Assembly (NCBI RefSeq): GCF_001905095.1
Contig: NZ_LWLS01000058.1
Coordinates: forward strand, 62,001 to 126,000
DNA from: Micromonospora sp. CB01531
Lineage (GTDB): Bacteria; Actinomycetota; Actinomycetes; Mycobacteriales; Micromonosporaceae
Length of the DNA stretch: 64,000 nt
Reading direction: 5' to 3'
Shown: one piece after another, positions 36,450 to 45,370 of the stretch
Position numbering within the stretch: the stretch's first letter is position 1
How the letters are laid out: each line of letters opens with the position of its first letter
The notes under the pieces: generated by a model
What the model was told of the DNA's origin: nothing
Seen by the model: the letters and a program-made list of their open reading frames with translations, nothing else
Databases searched by the model: none
Program-made: the position numbers and the translations under genes

Positions 36450-37213
36450 GGGCGACCGTGGCGGCCACGTCCTGGCTGCGCCGCTACCGGCCGCGTCCGG
36501 CCGCGACCCGGCGCCTGGTCTGCTTCCCGTACGCCAGCGGCAACGCGACCTTCTATCGGCAGTGGGCCGTGCGGCTGTCCGCCGAGGTCGAGGTCGTCGC
36601 GGTGCAGTATCCCGGCCGGCTGGACCGTATCCACGAGCCGTGCGTGCGGGACATGGCCACGATGGTCGACGGGATCGTCGCCGCGCTGCAACCGCTGCTG
36701 CACACCGACTTCGCCCTGTTCGGCCACAGCATGGGCGCCGCCGTCGCGTACGAGGTGGCGCACCGGCTCGAACACGGCCTCGGCGTATCGCCGCGCCGGC
36801 TGGTCGTCTCCGGCCGCCCCGCCCCGCAGCACCACCGGCCGGGCGTCAAGCACCTCGGCAGCGACCAGGAACTGTGGGACGAGCTGCGTCGCCTCGGCGG
36901 CACCACCGACGAGGCGCTGGCGCACCCGGAGTTGCGCAACGCACTGCTGCCCGCGCTGCGGGCCGACTACCGCCTCGTCGAGACATACCGGCCCATCCTC
37001 GGCGCGCCGCTGTCGGTGCCGGTCACCGCGATCACCGGCGACGACGACCCGGAGGCGCACGTGCCCGAGGTCGCCGACTGGCGGCGCTGCACCACGGGGG
37101 ACTTCCAGCTCCGGGTGCTTCCTGGGCACCACTTCTACCTGATCGACCGGCAGGCCGAGGTGCTCGACCACGTCAGCGAGGCGCTCGGGCTGCCCGCCGG
37201 CCAGCCCCGCTGA
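36446..37213 (+). CDS. Type II thioesterase
   Basis: A 255-residue alpha/beta hydrolase with the editing thioesterase signature: RRLVCFPYASGNATFYRQWA, the nucleophile elbow FGHSMGAAVAYEVA (Ser near residue 93), an Asp in ITGDDDPEAHV (near residue 198) and the catalytic His in LPGHHFYLID (near residue 225). The GTG start overlaps the reductase stop as GTGA. It would clear misprimed carrier domains. It is the last gene of the NRPS1 operon and converges on the FAAL gene with 7 bases between. Confidence 0.92.
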   Translation: MRATVAATSWLRRYRPRPAATRRLVCFPYASGNATFYRQWAVRLSAEVEVVAVQYPGRLDRIHEPCVRDMATMVDGIVAALQPLLHTDFALFGHSMGAAVAYEVAHRLEHGLGVSPRRLVVSGRPAPQHHRPGVKHLGSDQELWDELRRLGGTTDEALAHPELRNALLPALRADYRLVETYRPILGAPLSVPVTAITGDDDPEAHVPEVADWRRCTTGDFQLRVLPGHHFYLIDRQAEVLDHVSEALGLPAGQPR

Positions 37214-37220
37214 CCGCGGG

Positions 37221-38846
37221 TCACGTCGCCGCCGGCACCGCCGCCGGTCGGTCGTCTGTCGCCGGCGCGCCGAGCTCGAGCCGGCCGGCGAGGTAGTCCT
37301 GCCACATGAGCCGGCGGCGCGGCTTGCCGCTGCTCGTGCGCGCCACCGCGCCCGCCGGCACGACCACCGGCTCCACCGGCACCCCCTCCGCGGCGGCCGT
37401 GGCCGCGTCGCACGCCGCCGGCAGCCAGCCCGGCTCGGGCCGGGCCAGCAGCAGGACCACCCGAGGCGCGTCGCCGACCTGCCCGAGCAGGGCCGTGATC
37501 CGCCCGGCCGGCGCCCCGCAGGCCGAAGCCGCCGCCGCCTCGACGTCCTCGGCGAGCAGCATCCGGCCGCGCACCTTGACGCCGTCGCCGAGGCGGCCCA
37601 GCACGAACAGCTCCCCGCTGGCGAGGAAACCCGCATCGCCGGTGCGCACCTCGCCATCGAGCAGCCGGGTGCCGCTGACGGTGCGGTCCGCGACCGCCGG
37701 CAGGTAGCCCGCCGCCACGGACGGGCCGCGCACCACGATCTCGCCGACCACGCCGTCGGGAACGGCTCGGCCGTCGTCGTCCACCACCGTCACCCGCGCG
37801 CCGGCGAGCGGGCGTCCGCAGCCCACCACCTCGCCCCGGTCGAGGGTGGCGGTGCGCCAGCCGGTGTCCAGCGGCACGCCAGTCACCGACAGCGTCGCCT
37901 CGGCCAGCCCGTACGCGGGCAGCAGCGCCTCGCGGCGTAGCCCGTGCGGAGCGGCGAAACGGGCGAACTCCGCCAGCAGCCCCGGCGGGATCCGCTCCGC
38001 GCCGACGATCACCGCCCGCCACGCCGAGAAGTCCATCCCGGCCAGCGCCTCGCGGGGCACCCGCCGGACGATGTGGTCCAGTCCGAAGGCCGGCATCGCG
38101 GTCAGCCGGGCACCCCGCCGGCCGAAGCACTCCAGATAGCGCAGCGGCCGGCGGACGAAGTCGCCCGGCGACATCAGCCACAGGTCCGACCCCGTGGCCA
38201 CGGGCGCCAGCAGGCAGCCCACCAGGCCCATGTCGTGGTGCACGGGCAGCCAGGAGGCGGTCGGGTCGTCGGGCGTCATCCGCAGCCACCGCTGGATGCC
38301 GGTGACGGTGGCCGCCAGCGCCGGATGGGGCACGCGCACCCCGCGCACCCGGCCGCTGCTGCCGGAGGTGAACTGCACCAGCGCCAGCCCGGCCGGCCCG
38401 GGCGCCGGCGCCCGGCGGCCGTCGGCGGCGGCGAGCAACTCCGCGCCGTCGTGCGCGGGCATGCCCGCCCCGGCGCACACGTCGGCCACCAGGGACAGCG
38501 CGGGGTCGTGCACGACCAGCCGCGGCGTGCTGGCCGCCAGCACGCCGCGCAGGTGCTCGGACCAGCGTGCCCGGTCCCCGAAGGGCGGCGGTGGCGCCAC
38601 CGGTGAGGCGGCGGCGCCGGCCAGCATGGTGCCGAACAGCAGTCCCACGAACCGGGGGCCGGTGGTCTCCACGATTGTCACCACGTCGCCCGCGCCCACC
38701 CCGGCGCCGCGCAACACCCCCGCGTACCGGCGCACGAGGTCCGCCAGCTCGGCGTACGACCACAGCCGCCACGACCCGTCGGGCTCGGCGAACCGGATGC
38801 CGCGCCGGTTGTCGGGCCGGTCCAGCCAGCCGAGCGGGCCGGTCAC
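37221..38846 (-). CDS. Fatty-acyl-AMP ligase-like enzyme
   Basis: A 541-residue adenylate-forming enzyme whose motifs fit the FAAL group rather than CoA ligases or A domains: LVQFTSGSSGRVRGV (P-loop), SWLPVHHDMGLVGCLL, PAYGLAEATLSVTG and RTGDAGFL. FAALs activate fatty or related acids and pass them to a carrier protein. Its GTG start overlaps the upstream methyltransferase stop as GTGA. The carrier partner may be the protein at 14144 or 51213. A role in supplying a lipid or other acyl building block to the standalone condensation domains is inferred. Confidence 0.82.
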   Translation of the reverse strand: MTGPLGWLDRPDNRRGIRFAEPDGSWRLWSYAELADLVRRYAGVLRGAGVGAGDVVTIVETTGPRFVGLLFGTMLAGAAASPVAPPPPFGDRARWSEHLRGVLAASTPRLVVHDPALSLVADVCAGAGMPAHDGAELLAAADGRRAPAPGPAGLALVQFTSGSSGRVRGVRVPHPALAATVTGIQRWLRMTPDDPTASWLPVHHDMGLVGCLLAPVATGSDLWLMSPGDFVRRPLRYLECFGRRGARLTAMPAFGLDHIVRRVPREALAGMDFSAWRAVIVGAERIPPGLLAEFARFAAPHGLRREALLPAYGLAEATLSVTGVPLDTGWRTATLDRGEVVGCGRPLAGARVTVVDDDGRAVPDGVVGEIVVRGPSVAAGYLPAVADRTVSGTRLLDGEVRTGDAGFLASGELFVLGRLGDGVKVRGRMLLAEDVEAAAASACGAPAGRITALLGQVGDAPRVVLLLARPEPGWLPAACDAATAAAEGVPVEPVVVPAGAVARTSSGKPRRRLMWQDYLAGRLELGAPATDDRPAAVPAAT

Positions 38847-39859
38847 GCGGGCGCCGCCTCGATGATCGGGAACATCGGGGTGGAAACGTTGCGGATCAGC
38901 CGTAGCCCGGCCCGGCCCAGCAGCTCGCCCTGCTGCTCAAGGGTCCGCGCGCCGCCCGCGGTGAGGGTGTGCATGAGCAGGTCCATGCGGCGCGCCAGGA
39001 TCGGCACCTCGGCGTCCTGCCGTCCGGCCTCCATGACGAACAGCCGGCTGTGCGGCGTCATCGCGGCCCGGACCCGGCCGAGAATGCCCACCACCTCGTC
39101 GTCGCTCCAGCTGTAGAGGATGCGCTTGAGCACGTACGCGTCGCCGCCGGGCGGAATCGGCCCCTCCAGGAAGCTGCCCGGCACCACCTCCACCCGGTCG
39201 GCGACCCCGGCGGCGGCCAGGACCTCGGGGGCGTTGGCCACGACGCCCGGCAGGTCGAACAGCACGCCCCGGGCGCCCCGGACCCGGCGCAGCAGGCTGG
39301 CCAGGAAACCGCCGTTGCCGCCGCCGACGTCCACGATGCTGGCGAAGCGCCGCCAGTCGCAGGCCCGCAGCACCGCCAGCAGCTCCATCCCGGTGACCCC
39401 GCTCATCACCTTGTCGAACGCCTCCCCGTCCTCGGGTTGGGCGCTCAGGTGCTCCCACATGGACCGGCCGTGCACCACGTCGAACGCGGGGCCGCCAGTG
39501 CGGATCGACTCGGCAAGCCCCTCCATCGCCCGGGTACACGCCACGGGGGACAGGAAGATGTCACGCGCCGAGTACGGGTGCCCCTCGCGCAGCAGGTCCG
39601 ACAGCGGGGTCAGCGCCACGCCATCCGGCTCCACCAGCTCGAACAGCTCCCGGGTCGCCAGGTACTCCAGCGTCTTGCGGAGGGTGGGCTCGTGGGTCCC
39701 GGTCGCCCGGGCCAGCCGGGACATCGGCACCGGCCCGTCCACCAGGTGGTCGGCCACGCCGAGCAGGCAGACTGCCCGGATGGTGTACGGCAGGAGGTAG
39801 TCACCGAGTTCGAGGAGCTTGAAGATCGACTCGGCGTCAATGGTGCGCCTGGTGCCCAA
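38843..39859 (-). CDS. O-methyltransferase (paralogue of 18663-19694)
   Basis: A 338-residue SAM-dependent methyltransferase with the dimerisation start FKLLELGDYLLPYTIRAVCL, motif I SIVDVGGGNGGFLASLLRRV near residue 170 and FDLPGVV after it. The TTG start (39859) is preceded by GGAG and was accepted because no ATG or GTG fits the family N-terminus. It is in an operon running from the P450 at 43851 to the FAAL at 37221. Target unknown; O-methylation of a hydroxyl introduced by the P450 is plausible. Confidence 0.87.
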   Translation of the reverse strand: MGTRRTIDAESIFKLLELGDYLLPYTIRAVCLLGVADHLVDGPVPMSRLARATGTHEPTLRKTLEYLATRELFELVEPDGVALTPLSDLLREGHPYSARDIFLSPVACTRAMEGLAESIRTGGPAFDVVHGRSMWEHLSAQPEDGEAFDKVMSGVTGMELLAVLRACDWRRFASIVDVGGGNGGFLASLLRRVRGARGVLFDLPGVVANAPEVLAAAGVADRVEVVPGSFLEGPIPPGGDAYVLKRILYSWSDDEVVGILGRVRAAMTPHSRLFVMEAGRQDAEVPILARRMDLLMHTLTAGGARTLEQQGELLGRAGLRLIRNVSTPMFPIIEAAPA

Positions 39860-39924
39860 GGTGTCTCCGTCCCTTCACATGACAATCCGGCGGCCCCGGG
39901 CCACCGGAGTCGCGTGGCGGGGCG

Positions 39925-40272
39925 TCAGGAAGCGGCAGCCTCGTCCAACTCGGCCTGCAACTTCTTGGACGCGAGCCGGCGCCACGCATCGGTGATCAGT
40001 TCTCGCAGCTGCGCCGGGTCGACCGTCGCCAGTTCGACGAACGTCCAGCCGCTCTGCCCGTACCTGTTGTCCGGCGCCGAGAAGGTCGCCGGATCCTCGC
40101 TGATGAGCGCCGCCTGCTCGGCGACGTCGATGCGCATCCCCATCACCCCGGGCTTGGGAAGGGTGCAGAAGATCTTGTTGCTGACACGAAAGTCGGTCAC
40201 GTCGAAGTGTGCCGACTGGTGTGCTCCGGGAAGCGACAGGGCGATGCTGCTGACGGTTTCGGGGCTGACCAC
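39925..40272 (-). CDS. MmcQ/YjbR family protein
   Basis: A 115-residue protein of the MmcQ/YjbR family (double-wing DNA-binding-like fold). It shows TVSSIALSLPGAHQSAHFDV at the N-terminus and DFRVSNKIFCTLPKPGVMGM and RYGQSGWTFVELATVD later. GTG start with GAGGAGG upstream. It is embedded in the biosynthetic operon between an acyl-CoA dehydrogenase and a methyltransferase, 35 bases from the former. The family's role is poorly defined; a regulatory or accessory job is possible. Confidence 0.85.
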   Translation of the reverse strand: MVSPETVSSIALSLPGAHQSAHFDVTDFRVSNKIFCTLPKPGVMGMRIDVAEQAALISEDPATFSAPDNRYGQSGWTFVELATVDPAQLRELITDAWRRLASKKLQAELDEAAAS

Positions 40273-40307
40273 TCCGACCTCCTCGGTTGTCGACGGACGG
40301 CTTCACG

Positions 40308-41411
40308 CTAACGCCCGTCCAGCGTGGTCGGGGTGATCCCGCCCGCGTCGTCGCGCCGCAGCAGCCGCTCGGCCACCCGACCGTGCGGATCGTCGCCGAA
40401 CCCCGGGAAGGCGTCCAGCCACAGCGCCCGGCGCAGCCACCGGTGCAGCGGGTACTCCCACGTCACCCCCATCCCGCCCGTAATCTGCACGGCGGTCTCG
40501 CAGGTGCGCACCGCCGCATCGCGCGCCACCAGCACCGCCTCGTCGACCGCCTGCGCGCACGCCAATGACCCCTCGGGATCGTTCTGCACCAGCCAAGCGG
40601 CCCGGTACGCCAGCGACCGAGCCAACTCGGTGCCGACGTACGCGTCGGTCAGCTGGTGCGCCACGGCCTGGAAGCTGCCGATCGGCCGCCCAAACTGCTC
40701 CCGCTGGCGGGCATGGGTGACGGCCATGTCCAGCGCGCCCGCCGCGACGCCCACCGCCTCGGCGGCCAGCAGCGCGCCGCCACGCAGCCGGGCCAGACGC
40801 GCCACCTCCGGCGTGCGGGCCGGCTCAGTGAGCAGCCGTGCCGGCGTGCCGTCCCACCGGACCTGGGCCATCCGGCGCAGCGTGTCCAGCGTCGACAGCT
40901 CCTCCACGACCAGCCCTGGCGACCCGGTGTCGCAGGCGAACACGGCCGGCCCCTCCTCGGTGCGGGCCCGCACCACGACGCAGCGCACCGCGCCCGCCTG
41001 CGGCGCCGCCGGCACCTGCCCGCTCAGGGACCAGCCCCGACGCGAGCGGGTGGCCCGCACGGTCCCGGCGCCGGTGGGCGCGGCGCCGTCCGGGGCGCCG
41101 TCGGCGAAGGTCGCCGGCACGGTCAGGGGCTCCCCGGCGGCCCGCGCGTACGGCGCGGCCAGCGCGACCGTCGTCCACCACGGCGTCGGGTGCAGGCACC
41201 GCCCGCTCTCCTCGGCCAGCAGCGCCAGCTCGACCATGCCCAGGTCGTCGTCCAGCCAGCCCTGCCGGATCAGCTCGGGCCAGGCACCCGCCTCGCTCCC
41301 GCCGGGGCCCTCCGCCAGCGCGCACACCCGCGTCGCCGGGTAGCGTCGCTCCAGGTGGTCGCGGGCGGCCCGGCGGATCTCCCGCTGCTCATCGGTGAGC
41401 GCAAAATCCAT
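40308..41411 (-). CDS. Acyl-CoA dehydrogenase family protein (2)
   Basis: A 367-residue acyl-CoA dehydrogenase-fold protein starting MDFALTDEQREIRRAARDHL. The flavin and substrate regions are divergent, but the C-terminal half is standard: HARQREQFGRPIGSFQAVAH and VQITGGMGVTWEYPLHRWLR. Directly followed upstream by another ACAD gene (41442-42599, 30 bases apart). Paired ACAD genes of unequal type often form alpha2beta2 enzymes, as in steroid side-chain catabolism. It may desaturate an acyl group on CoA or on a carrier protein delivered by the FAAL. Confidence 0.85.
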   Translation of the reverse strand: MDFALTDEQREIRRAARDHLERRYPATRVCALAEGPGGSEAGAWPELIRQGWLDDDLGMVELALLAEESGRCLHPTPWWTTVALAAPYARAAGEPLTVPATFADGAPDGAAPTGAGTVRATRSRRGWSLSGQVPAAPQAGAVRCVVVRARTEEGPAVFACDTGSPGLVVEELSTLDTLRRMAQVRWDGTPARLLTEPARTPEVARLARLRGGALLAAEAVGVAAGALDMAVTHARQREQFGRPIGSFQAVAHQLTDAYVGTELARSLAYRAAWLVQNDPEGSLACAQAVDEAVLVARDAAVRTCETAVQITGGMGVTWEYPLHRWLRRALWLDAFPGFGDDPHGRVAERLLRRDDAGGITPTTLDGR

Positions 41412-41441
41412 GATCTTCTCCGTGTCGTCGCCGGCCGGTGG

Positions 41442-42599
41442 TCACTGGCGGGATCTGGGCAGGTCCAGCACGCGCTCGGCGACGATCCCGCGCAGGATCT
41501 CGGAGGTGCCGCCCTCGATCGTGTTCGCCCGGCTGCGGAGCCGCTGCCGCTGCCAGTAGCCCTGCCAGGCGGCGTCACCGCTGTCGAGCAGCGCCGCCGG
41601 GCCCTGTACGCGCAGCGCCAGCGCGCAGACCCGCTGGTGCAGCAGCGACCATTCGAGCTTGAGGATGGACGCCTCCGCGCCGGGCTCGCCGGAGCGGCGC
41701 AACGCGGCCAGCGACCGGTAGCCCGTGTACCGCAGCCCCTGCAACCGTGCGTGCAGCGTGGCCAGCTCGCGGCGGACGGCCGGATCGCCATCGGCGCCGA
41801 CCTCTCGCACCAGCCGCAGCAACCGGTCGAACTGCGCGACCAACCGGGCGGTGAGGGTGACCCCGAACGTTCCCCGCTCGTGGGCCAGCGTGGACAGCGC
41901 CACCGACCAGCCCCTGCCGACCTCGCCCACGACGTCGGCGTCGCCGACCGGGGCATCGGTCAGGATGATCTGGTTGAAGTCGGTGTCGCCGTTGAGCTGC
42001 CGCAGCGGCGACACCTTCACCCCCGGCGCCCGCATGTCCAGCAGGAAGCACGTCAACCCTCGGTGCTTCGGCTCGGCGGGGCCGGTGCGGGCCAGCAGCA
42101 GGCAGTGGTCGGCCAGGTGGGCGTAGGAGGACCAGACCTTCTCACCGTCGAGCAGGTAACCGTCCGGCTCCGCCCGCCGGGCCACGGTGCGCACCGCGGC
42201 CAGGTCCGAGCCGGCCTCCGGCTCCGAGAACCCCTGGCAGAACAGGGTACGACCGGACAGGATGCCGGGCAGGTAGCGGGCCTTCTGCTCGTCGGTGCCG
42301 TGCGCGATGAGCGTCGGGCCGACCATGTTCATTCCGATGATGTTGATGTGGTCCGGCGCGCCGGCGCGGGCGGTCTCCTCGGCGAAGATGGCCTGGTGGG
42401 CGGCGGTCAGGCCCTGGCCGCCGTACTCTTTCGGCCAGGTGATGCCGGCGTAGCCGGCCTCGGACAGGTCGTGGCTCCACTCGCGCAGCTGCGCGGTGCT
42501 CCACGTACGCGACGGGTCGTCGTCCGGCAGGCGGGACCGTAGCCACTCGCGCAGCCCGGCGCGGAACGCGGCCTCGGCCGGGTCGTCGTGCAGGTTCAA
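41442..42599 (-). CDS. Acyl-CoA dehydrogenase family protein (3)
   Basis: A 385-residue acyl-CoA dehydrogenase. It has AGITWPKEYGGQGLTAAHQA, the flavin-binding QGFSEPEAGSDLAAVRT and YLLDGEKVWSSYAHLADHCL, and the C-terminal motif ANTIEGGTSEILRGIVAERV. The TTG at 42599 was chosen as start: GAGGA lies six bases upstream and the family N-terminus (DPAEAAFRAGLREWLRSRLP) follows. It is probably the partner subunit of the ACAD downstream. The upstream gene is a P450, 52 bases away on the same strand. Confidence 0.87.
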   Translation of the reverse strand: MNLHDDPAEAAFRAGLREWLRSRLPDDDPSRTWSTAQLREWSHDLSEAGYAGITWPKEYGGQGLTAAHQAIFAEETARAGAPDHINIIGMNMVGPTLIAHGTDEQKARYLPGILSGRTLFCQGFSEPEAGSDLAAVRTVARRAEPDGYLLDGEKVWSSYAHLADHCLLLARTGPAEPKHRGLTCFLLDMRAPGVKVSPLRQLNGDTDFNQIILTDAPVGDADVVGEVGRGWSVALSTLAHERGTFGVTLTARLVAQFDRLLRLVREVGADGDPAVRRELATLHARLQGLRYTGYRSLAALRRSGEPGAEASILKLEWSLLHQRVCALALRVQGPAALLDSGDAAWQGYWQRQRLRSRANTIEGGTSEILRGIVAERVLDLPRSRQ

Positions 42600-42651
42600 C
42601 GCCGTCCTCGCTTCCTGGCGGCCGGGTCCGGGCGCCTCGTGCTGGTCTCCG

Positions 42652-43851
42652 TCACGCCGCACGCACCGCGAGTGGCACGTGGTCGTACGTGCGGAAGTTG
42701 AAGCGGGGCCGGCGCACCGGCTCGCCATCGAACTCGATGGCGCTGGTGCGGTGCAGCAGCCGGTCGAACACGGCGACGCCCTCGGCGCGGGCCAGGGCGG
42801 CGCCCAGACAGTGGTAGACGCCGGCCCCGAAGCTCAGGTGCTGGTTGGGCCGGCGGCCGACATCGAAACGGTCCGGCTCGCCGAACTGCTCCGGGTCCCG
42901 GTTGGCCGACCCGACCAGCAGGTAAAGGACCCGGCCAGGGCGGATTGTCCGGCCGGCGACCTCCACCGGCTCCACCGGGCTGCGCATCGTCACCTGAATC
43001 GGCGCCTCGAAGCGCAGCATCTCCTCGATCGCGGTGGCGGTGCTGGCGGCACCCGCCCGTAGCCGGGCAAGCTGGTCGCGGTGCTCCAGCAGGGCGACCA
43101 TGCCGTTGGAGATCATGCCCATCGACGTCTCGAAGCCGGCGTAGAAGACCGTGATGGCGTTGTCGACGATCTCCTCGCGGCGCAGCCGCTGCCCGTCCGA
43201 CTCGGTCATGGCCATCCGGGTCAGCAGGTTGTCGCCGCCGGGGCCGTCCTCGACGAGGTCGCCGAGGTACGCGCGCAGCCAGCGCAGCGAGCGAACGGCC
43301 TCGCCGACGTCGCGATCGCTGCGGAACGCCACGTCGCTGAAGGCCCTGACCAGCTGCGCCGCGTGCGGCCACAGCAGGGCCCGGTCGGCCGCCGGCACCC
43401 CGAGCAGATCGCAGATGACCATCAGTGGGAAGGGCAGCGCGAGGTCGGCGACCAGGTCCATCCGGCCGGTCGCCAGAACGGGTTCGAGCAGGTCATCCAC
43501 GAGGGAGGCCATGCGTTCGCCGAGCTGCCGGACCAGGCCGGGGCTGAACGAGCTGACCAGGACCCGGCTGGCGAGCCGATTGCGTTGGCCGAGATTCTGC
43601 CCGGACAAGAAGCCGCTCAGCTCCGGGTCCCCGACGGTGAAACGGTAGTACTGCTCCGGCAGGGTCTTGGTCAGCCGCTGGTCCCTGAGCAGGGCGGCCA
43701 CCTCGCGGTAGCCGGGGACCACCCACTGCCCCGGCCCGTTGCTCAGCACGGCACCGGTACGGCGCAGCCGCTCGTACGTCGGGAACGGGTCGGCCAGCAG
43801 CCGCGGGTCCGAGACGTCGAAGCTGACCCGTGGCGCGCGAACGGCTGTCAT
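42652..43851 (-). CDS. Cytochrome P450 (2), with an unusual C-helix
   Basis: A 399-residue P450 with heme-Cys loop FGAGVYHCLGAALARAEG near residue 340 (Tyr-His before the Cys rather than the common His/Arg), ExxR in EEMLRFEAP and I-helix FYAGFETSM. The C-helix reads NLGQRNRLASRVL where most bacterial P450s have the DPPEHTRLRR heme-propionate contact, so His is absent. The ATG has GGGAGG five bases upstream. It is the first gene of the minus-strand operon to 37221 and is divergent from a standalone condensation domain. Confidence 0.9.
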   Translation of the reverse strand: MTAVRAPRVSFDVSDPRLLADPFPTYERLRRTGAVLSNGPGQWVVPGYREVAALLRDQRLTKTLPEQYYRFTVGDPELSGFLSGQNLGQRNRLASRVLVSSFSPGLVRQLGERMASLVDDLLEPVLATGRMDLVADLALPFPLMVICDLLGVPAADRALLWPHAAQLVRAFSDVAFRSDRDVGEAVRSLRWLRAYLGDLVEDGPGGDNLLTRMAMTESDGQRLRREEIVDNAITVFYAGFETSMGMISNGMVALLEHRDQLARLRAGAASTATAIEEMLRFEAPIQVTMRSPVEPVEVAGRTIRPGRVLYLLVGSANRDPEQFGEPDRFDVGRRPNQHLSFGAGVYHCLGAALARAEGVAVFDRLLHRTSAIEFDGEPVRRPRFNFRTYDHVPLAVRAA

Positions 43852-43924
43852 AGGGGCCTCCCGGCGGACCGGTACGGCGTGCACCGCCCGCGTCCGCCGC
43901 CGATTATTCGGGCTCCCCGAAACT

Positions 43925-43941
43925 CGTGTCAAGGAGTGTTT
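43925..43941. promoter_or_regulatory. CGTGTC/AGTGTTT pair, 10-base period
   Basis: CGTGTC (43925-43930) and AGTGTTT (43935-43941) lie in the divergent promoter region between the P450 and the second condensation-domain gene. Confidence 0.35.
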
Positions 43942-44007
43942 GCGGAGACTGTTGAAGTATCTACCGGACACTCGTAACCACGCGCTTGCTGCGGTAGCGT
44001 CGCCGGC

Positions 44008-45282
44008 ATGCGAGAGGAACCGGCTTCGGTGGGTCAACGCCTCCTGTGGCTGATGGACCACTATCGAGGGCAGCAGAACGCACTTAACGAGCAGGTGGTG
44101 TGGCACCTGCGCGGGGACTGCGACATCACCGCCCTGCGCCGCGTCGTGGACCGGCTGCACGAGCGGCACGAGTCGCTGCGGACCACGTTCGTCGCTCGGC
44201 GGCGCCAGCTCGTCCAGGTGATCAATCCGCCGCGCCCGGTCGAGCTGCTTCGCGTGGACGTGTCCGGGCACGCCGATCCCCGGCGAGCCGCCCGCGAGCA
44301 CATCGCCGCCGAGCTGACCACCGCCGTGGACATCGGCGTGTGGCCCACCCGGCCCACGCTGATCACCGTCGGCCCCGAGCACCACATCTTCGTGCTGACC
44401 ATGCACCACTACGTCAGCGACGACTGGTCCAACGCGCTGCTGTCGCGCGACGTCCGTGCGCTCTACCAGGGCGAGGAACTGCCAGAGGTCGGATGGCAGT
44501 ACGCCAAGTGGGCGGCCTGGCAGCGAGAGCTGATCTCCGGGCCGGATTCGGGGACGCTGTTCGACCACTGGCGCGGGCAGCTCGACAGCGCGCGGCTGGT
44601 GCACCTGCCCGAGCGCGCCGAGGTCCCCCGGGGCCCCGGCGAGCCGGCCTGGGTGTCGGTGGAGTTGACCATCGACCCGCACGTGGCGCAAGGGCTGCAC
44701 CAGCTCGCCCGCAAGCAACGCACCACCCTCTTCCCGGTGATGCTCTCCCTGTTCTACCTGGTGCTGCACCGGGCCACCGGCCAGTCGGACCTGACGGTGG
44801 CGTCGCTGTTCGCCAACCGAAGCCGCCCGGAGGTCCGCGACACCGTCGGCTTCTTCGTGTCCATGGTGCTGCTGCGCGGCCGGGTGGTGGCCGCCGAGCC
44901 GTTCACCGACCTGTTGCGCCAAGTGCGCAACGTGGTGATGGAGGGCCTGCGCCACCAGGAACTGCCGGCGCAGCTGCTGCCGCCCGGGACGGTCACGGGG
45001 GAGGGCCGCACCGACGACGTCATGTTCCAGCTGCTCGGGTCGTTCGTGCCAAGGGCCGACATGAGCGGCGACGAGCTGGACGACCTCGAGGCGCAGCTGG
45101 AGCGCAGCCGGTTCGCGCTGGAGTTCGTCGTCGTACCCCAGGGCGATGCGCTCACCGCCGTCGTCATGTGCGACCGCGACCGGTTCACTCCGGACTGGGC
45201 GCGGCAGCTCGTCAAGGACTACGTGGAGCTGGCCGCGGCGGTGGTGGCGGACCCGGGCCGCCTGCCGGGCACGCCTTCCTGA
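44008..45282 (+). CDS. Standalone NRPS condensation domain (2)
   Basis: A 424-residue single condensation domain, alignable over its length with the protein at 16354-17655: VGQRLLWLMDHYRGQQNALN at the start, ERHESLRTTF, the catalytic HHYVSDDWS (Asp where the Gly of HHxxxDG is usual) and ASLFANRSRPEVRDTVGFFV. It stands alone in its transcription unit. Two in-trans condensation enzymes imply two extra amide or ester bonds beyond the modular assembly line, or one late acylation each; the substrates are unknown. Confidence 0.88.
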   Translation: MREEPASVGQRLLWLMDHYRGQQNALNEQVVWHLRGDCDITALRRVVDRLHERHESLRTTFVARRRQLVQVINPPRPVELLRVDVSGHADPRRAAREHIAAELTTAVDIGVWPTRPTLITVGPEHHIFVLTMHHYVSDDWSNALLSRDVRALYQGEELPEVGWQYAKWAAWQRELISGPDSGTLFDHWRGQLDSARLVHLPERAEVPRGPGEPAWVSVELTIDPHVAQGLHQLARKQRTTLFPVMLSLFYLVLHRATGQSDLTVASLFANRSRPEVRDTVGFFVSMVLLRGRVVAAEPFTDLLRQVRNVVMEGLRHQELPAQLLPPGTVTGEGRTDDVMFQLLGSFVPRADMSGDELDDLEAQLERSRFALEFVVVPQGDALTAVVMCDRDRFTPDWARQLVKDYVELAAAVVADPGRLPGTPS

Positions 45283-45286
45283 GGCG

Positions 45287-45315
45287 CCGATGCGTGCCGC
45301 ACGGCGGGGCATCGG
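45287..45315. terminator. Hairpin between convergent genes
   Basis: CCGATGC (45287-45293) and GCATCGG (45309-45315) are perfect arms between the convergent condensation-domain and VOC genes; another GC-rich structure follows. Confidence 0.45.
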
Positions 45316-45370
45316 GGCCGGCGGGCGGCCGGCGCGCCGCCGACCACCCCCATCGCATCCGGACGGCCGG

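Noticed and set aside
36446..37213. Reading this gene as a polyketide release thioesterase
   Set aside because: No ketosynthase or acyltransferase is in the window, and its position behind NRPS2 and the reductases fits an editing type II thioesterase.
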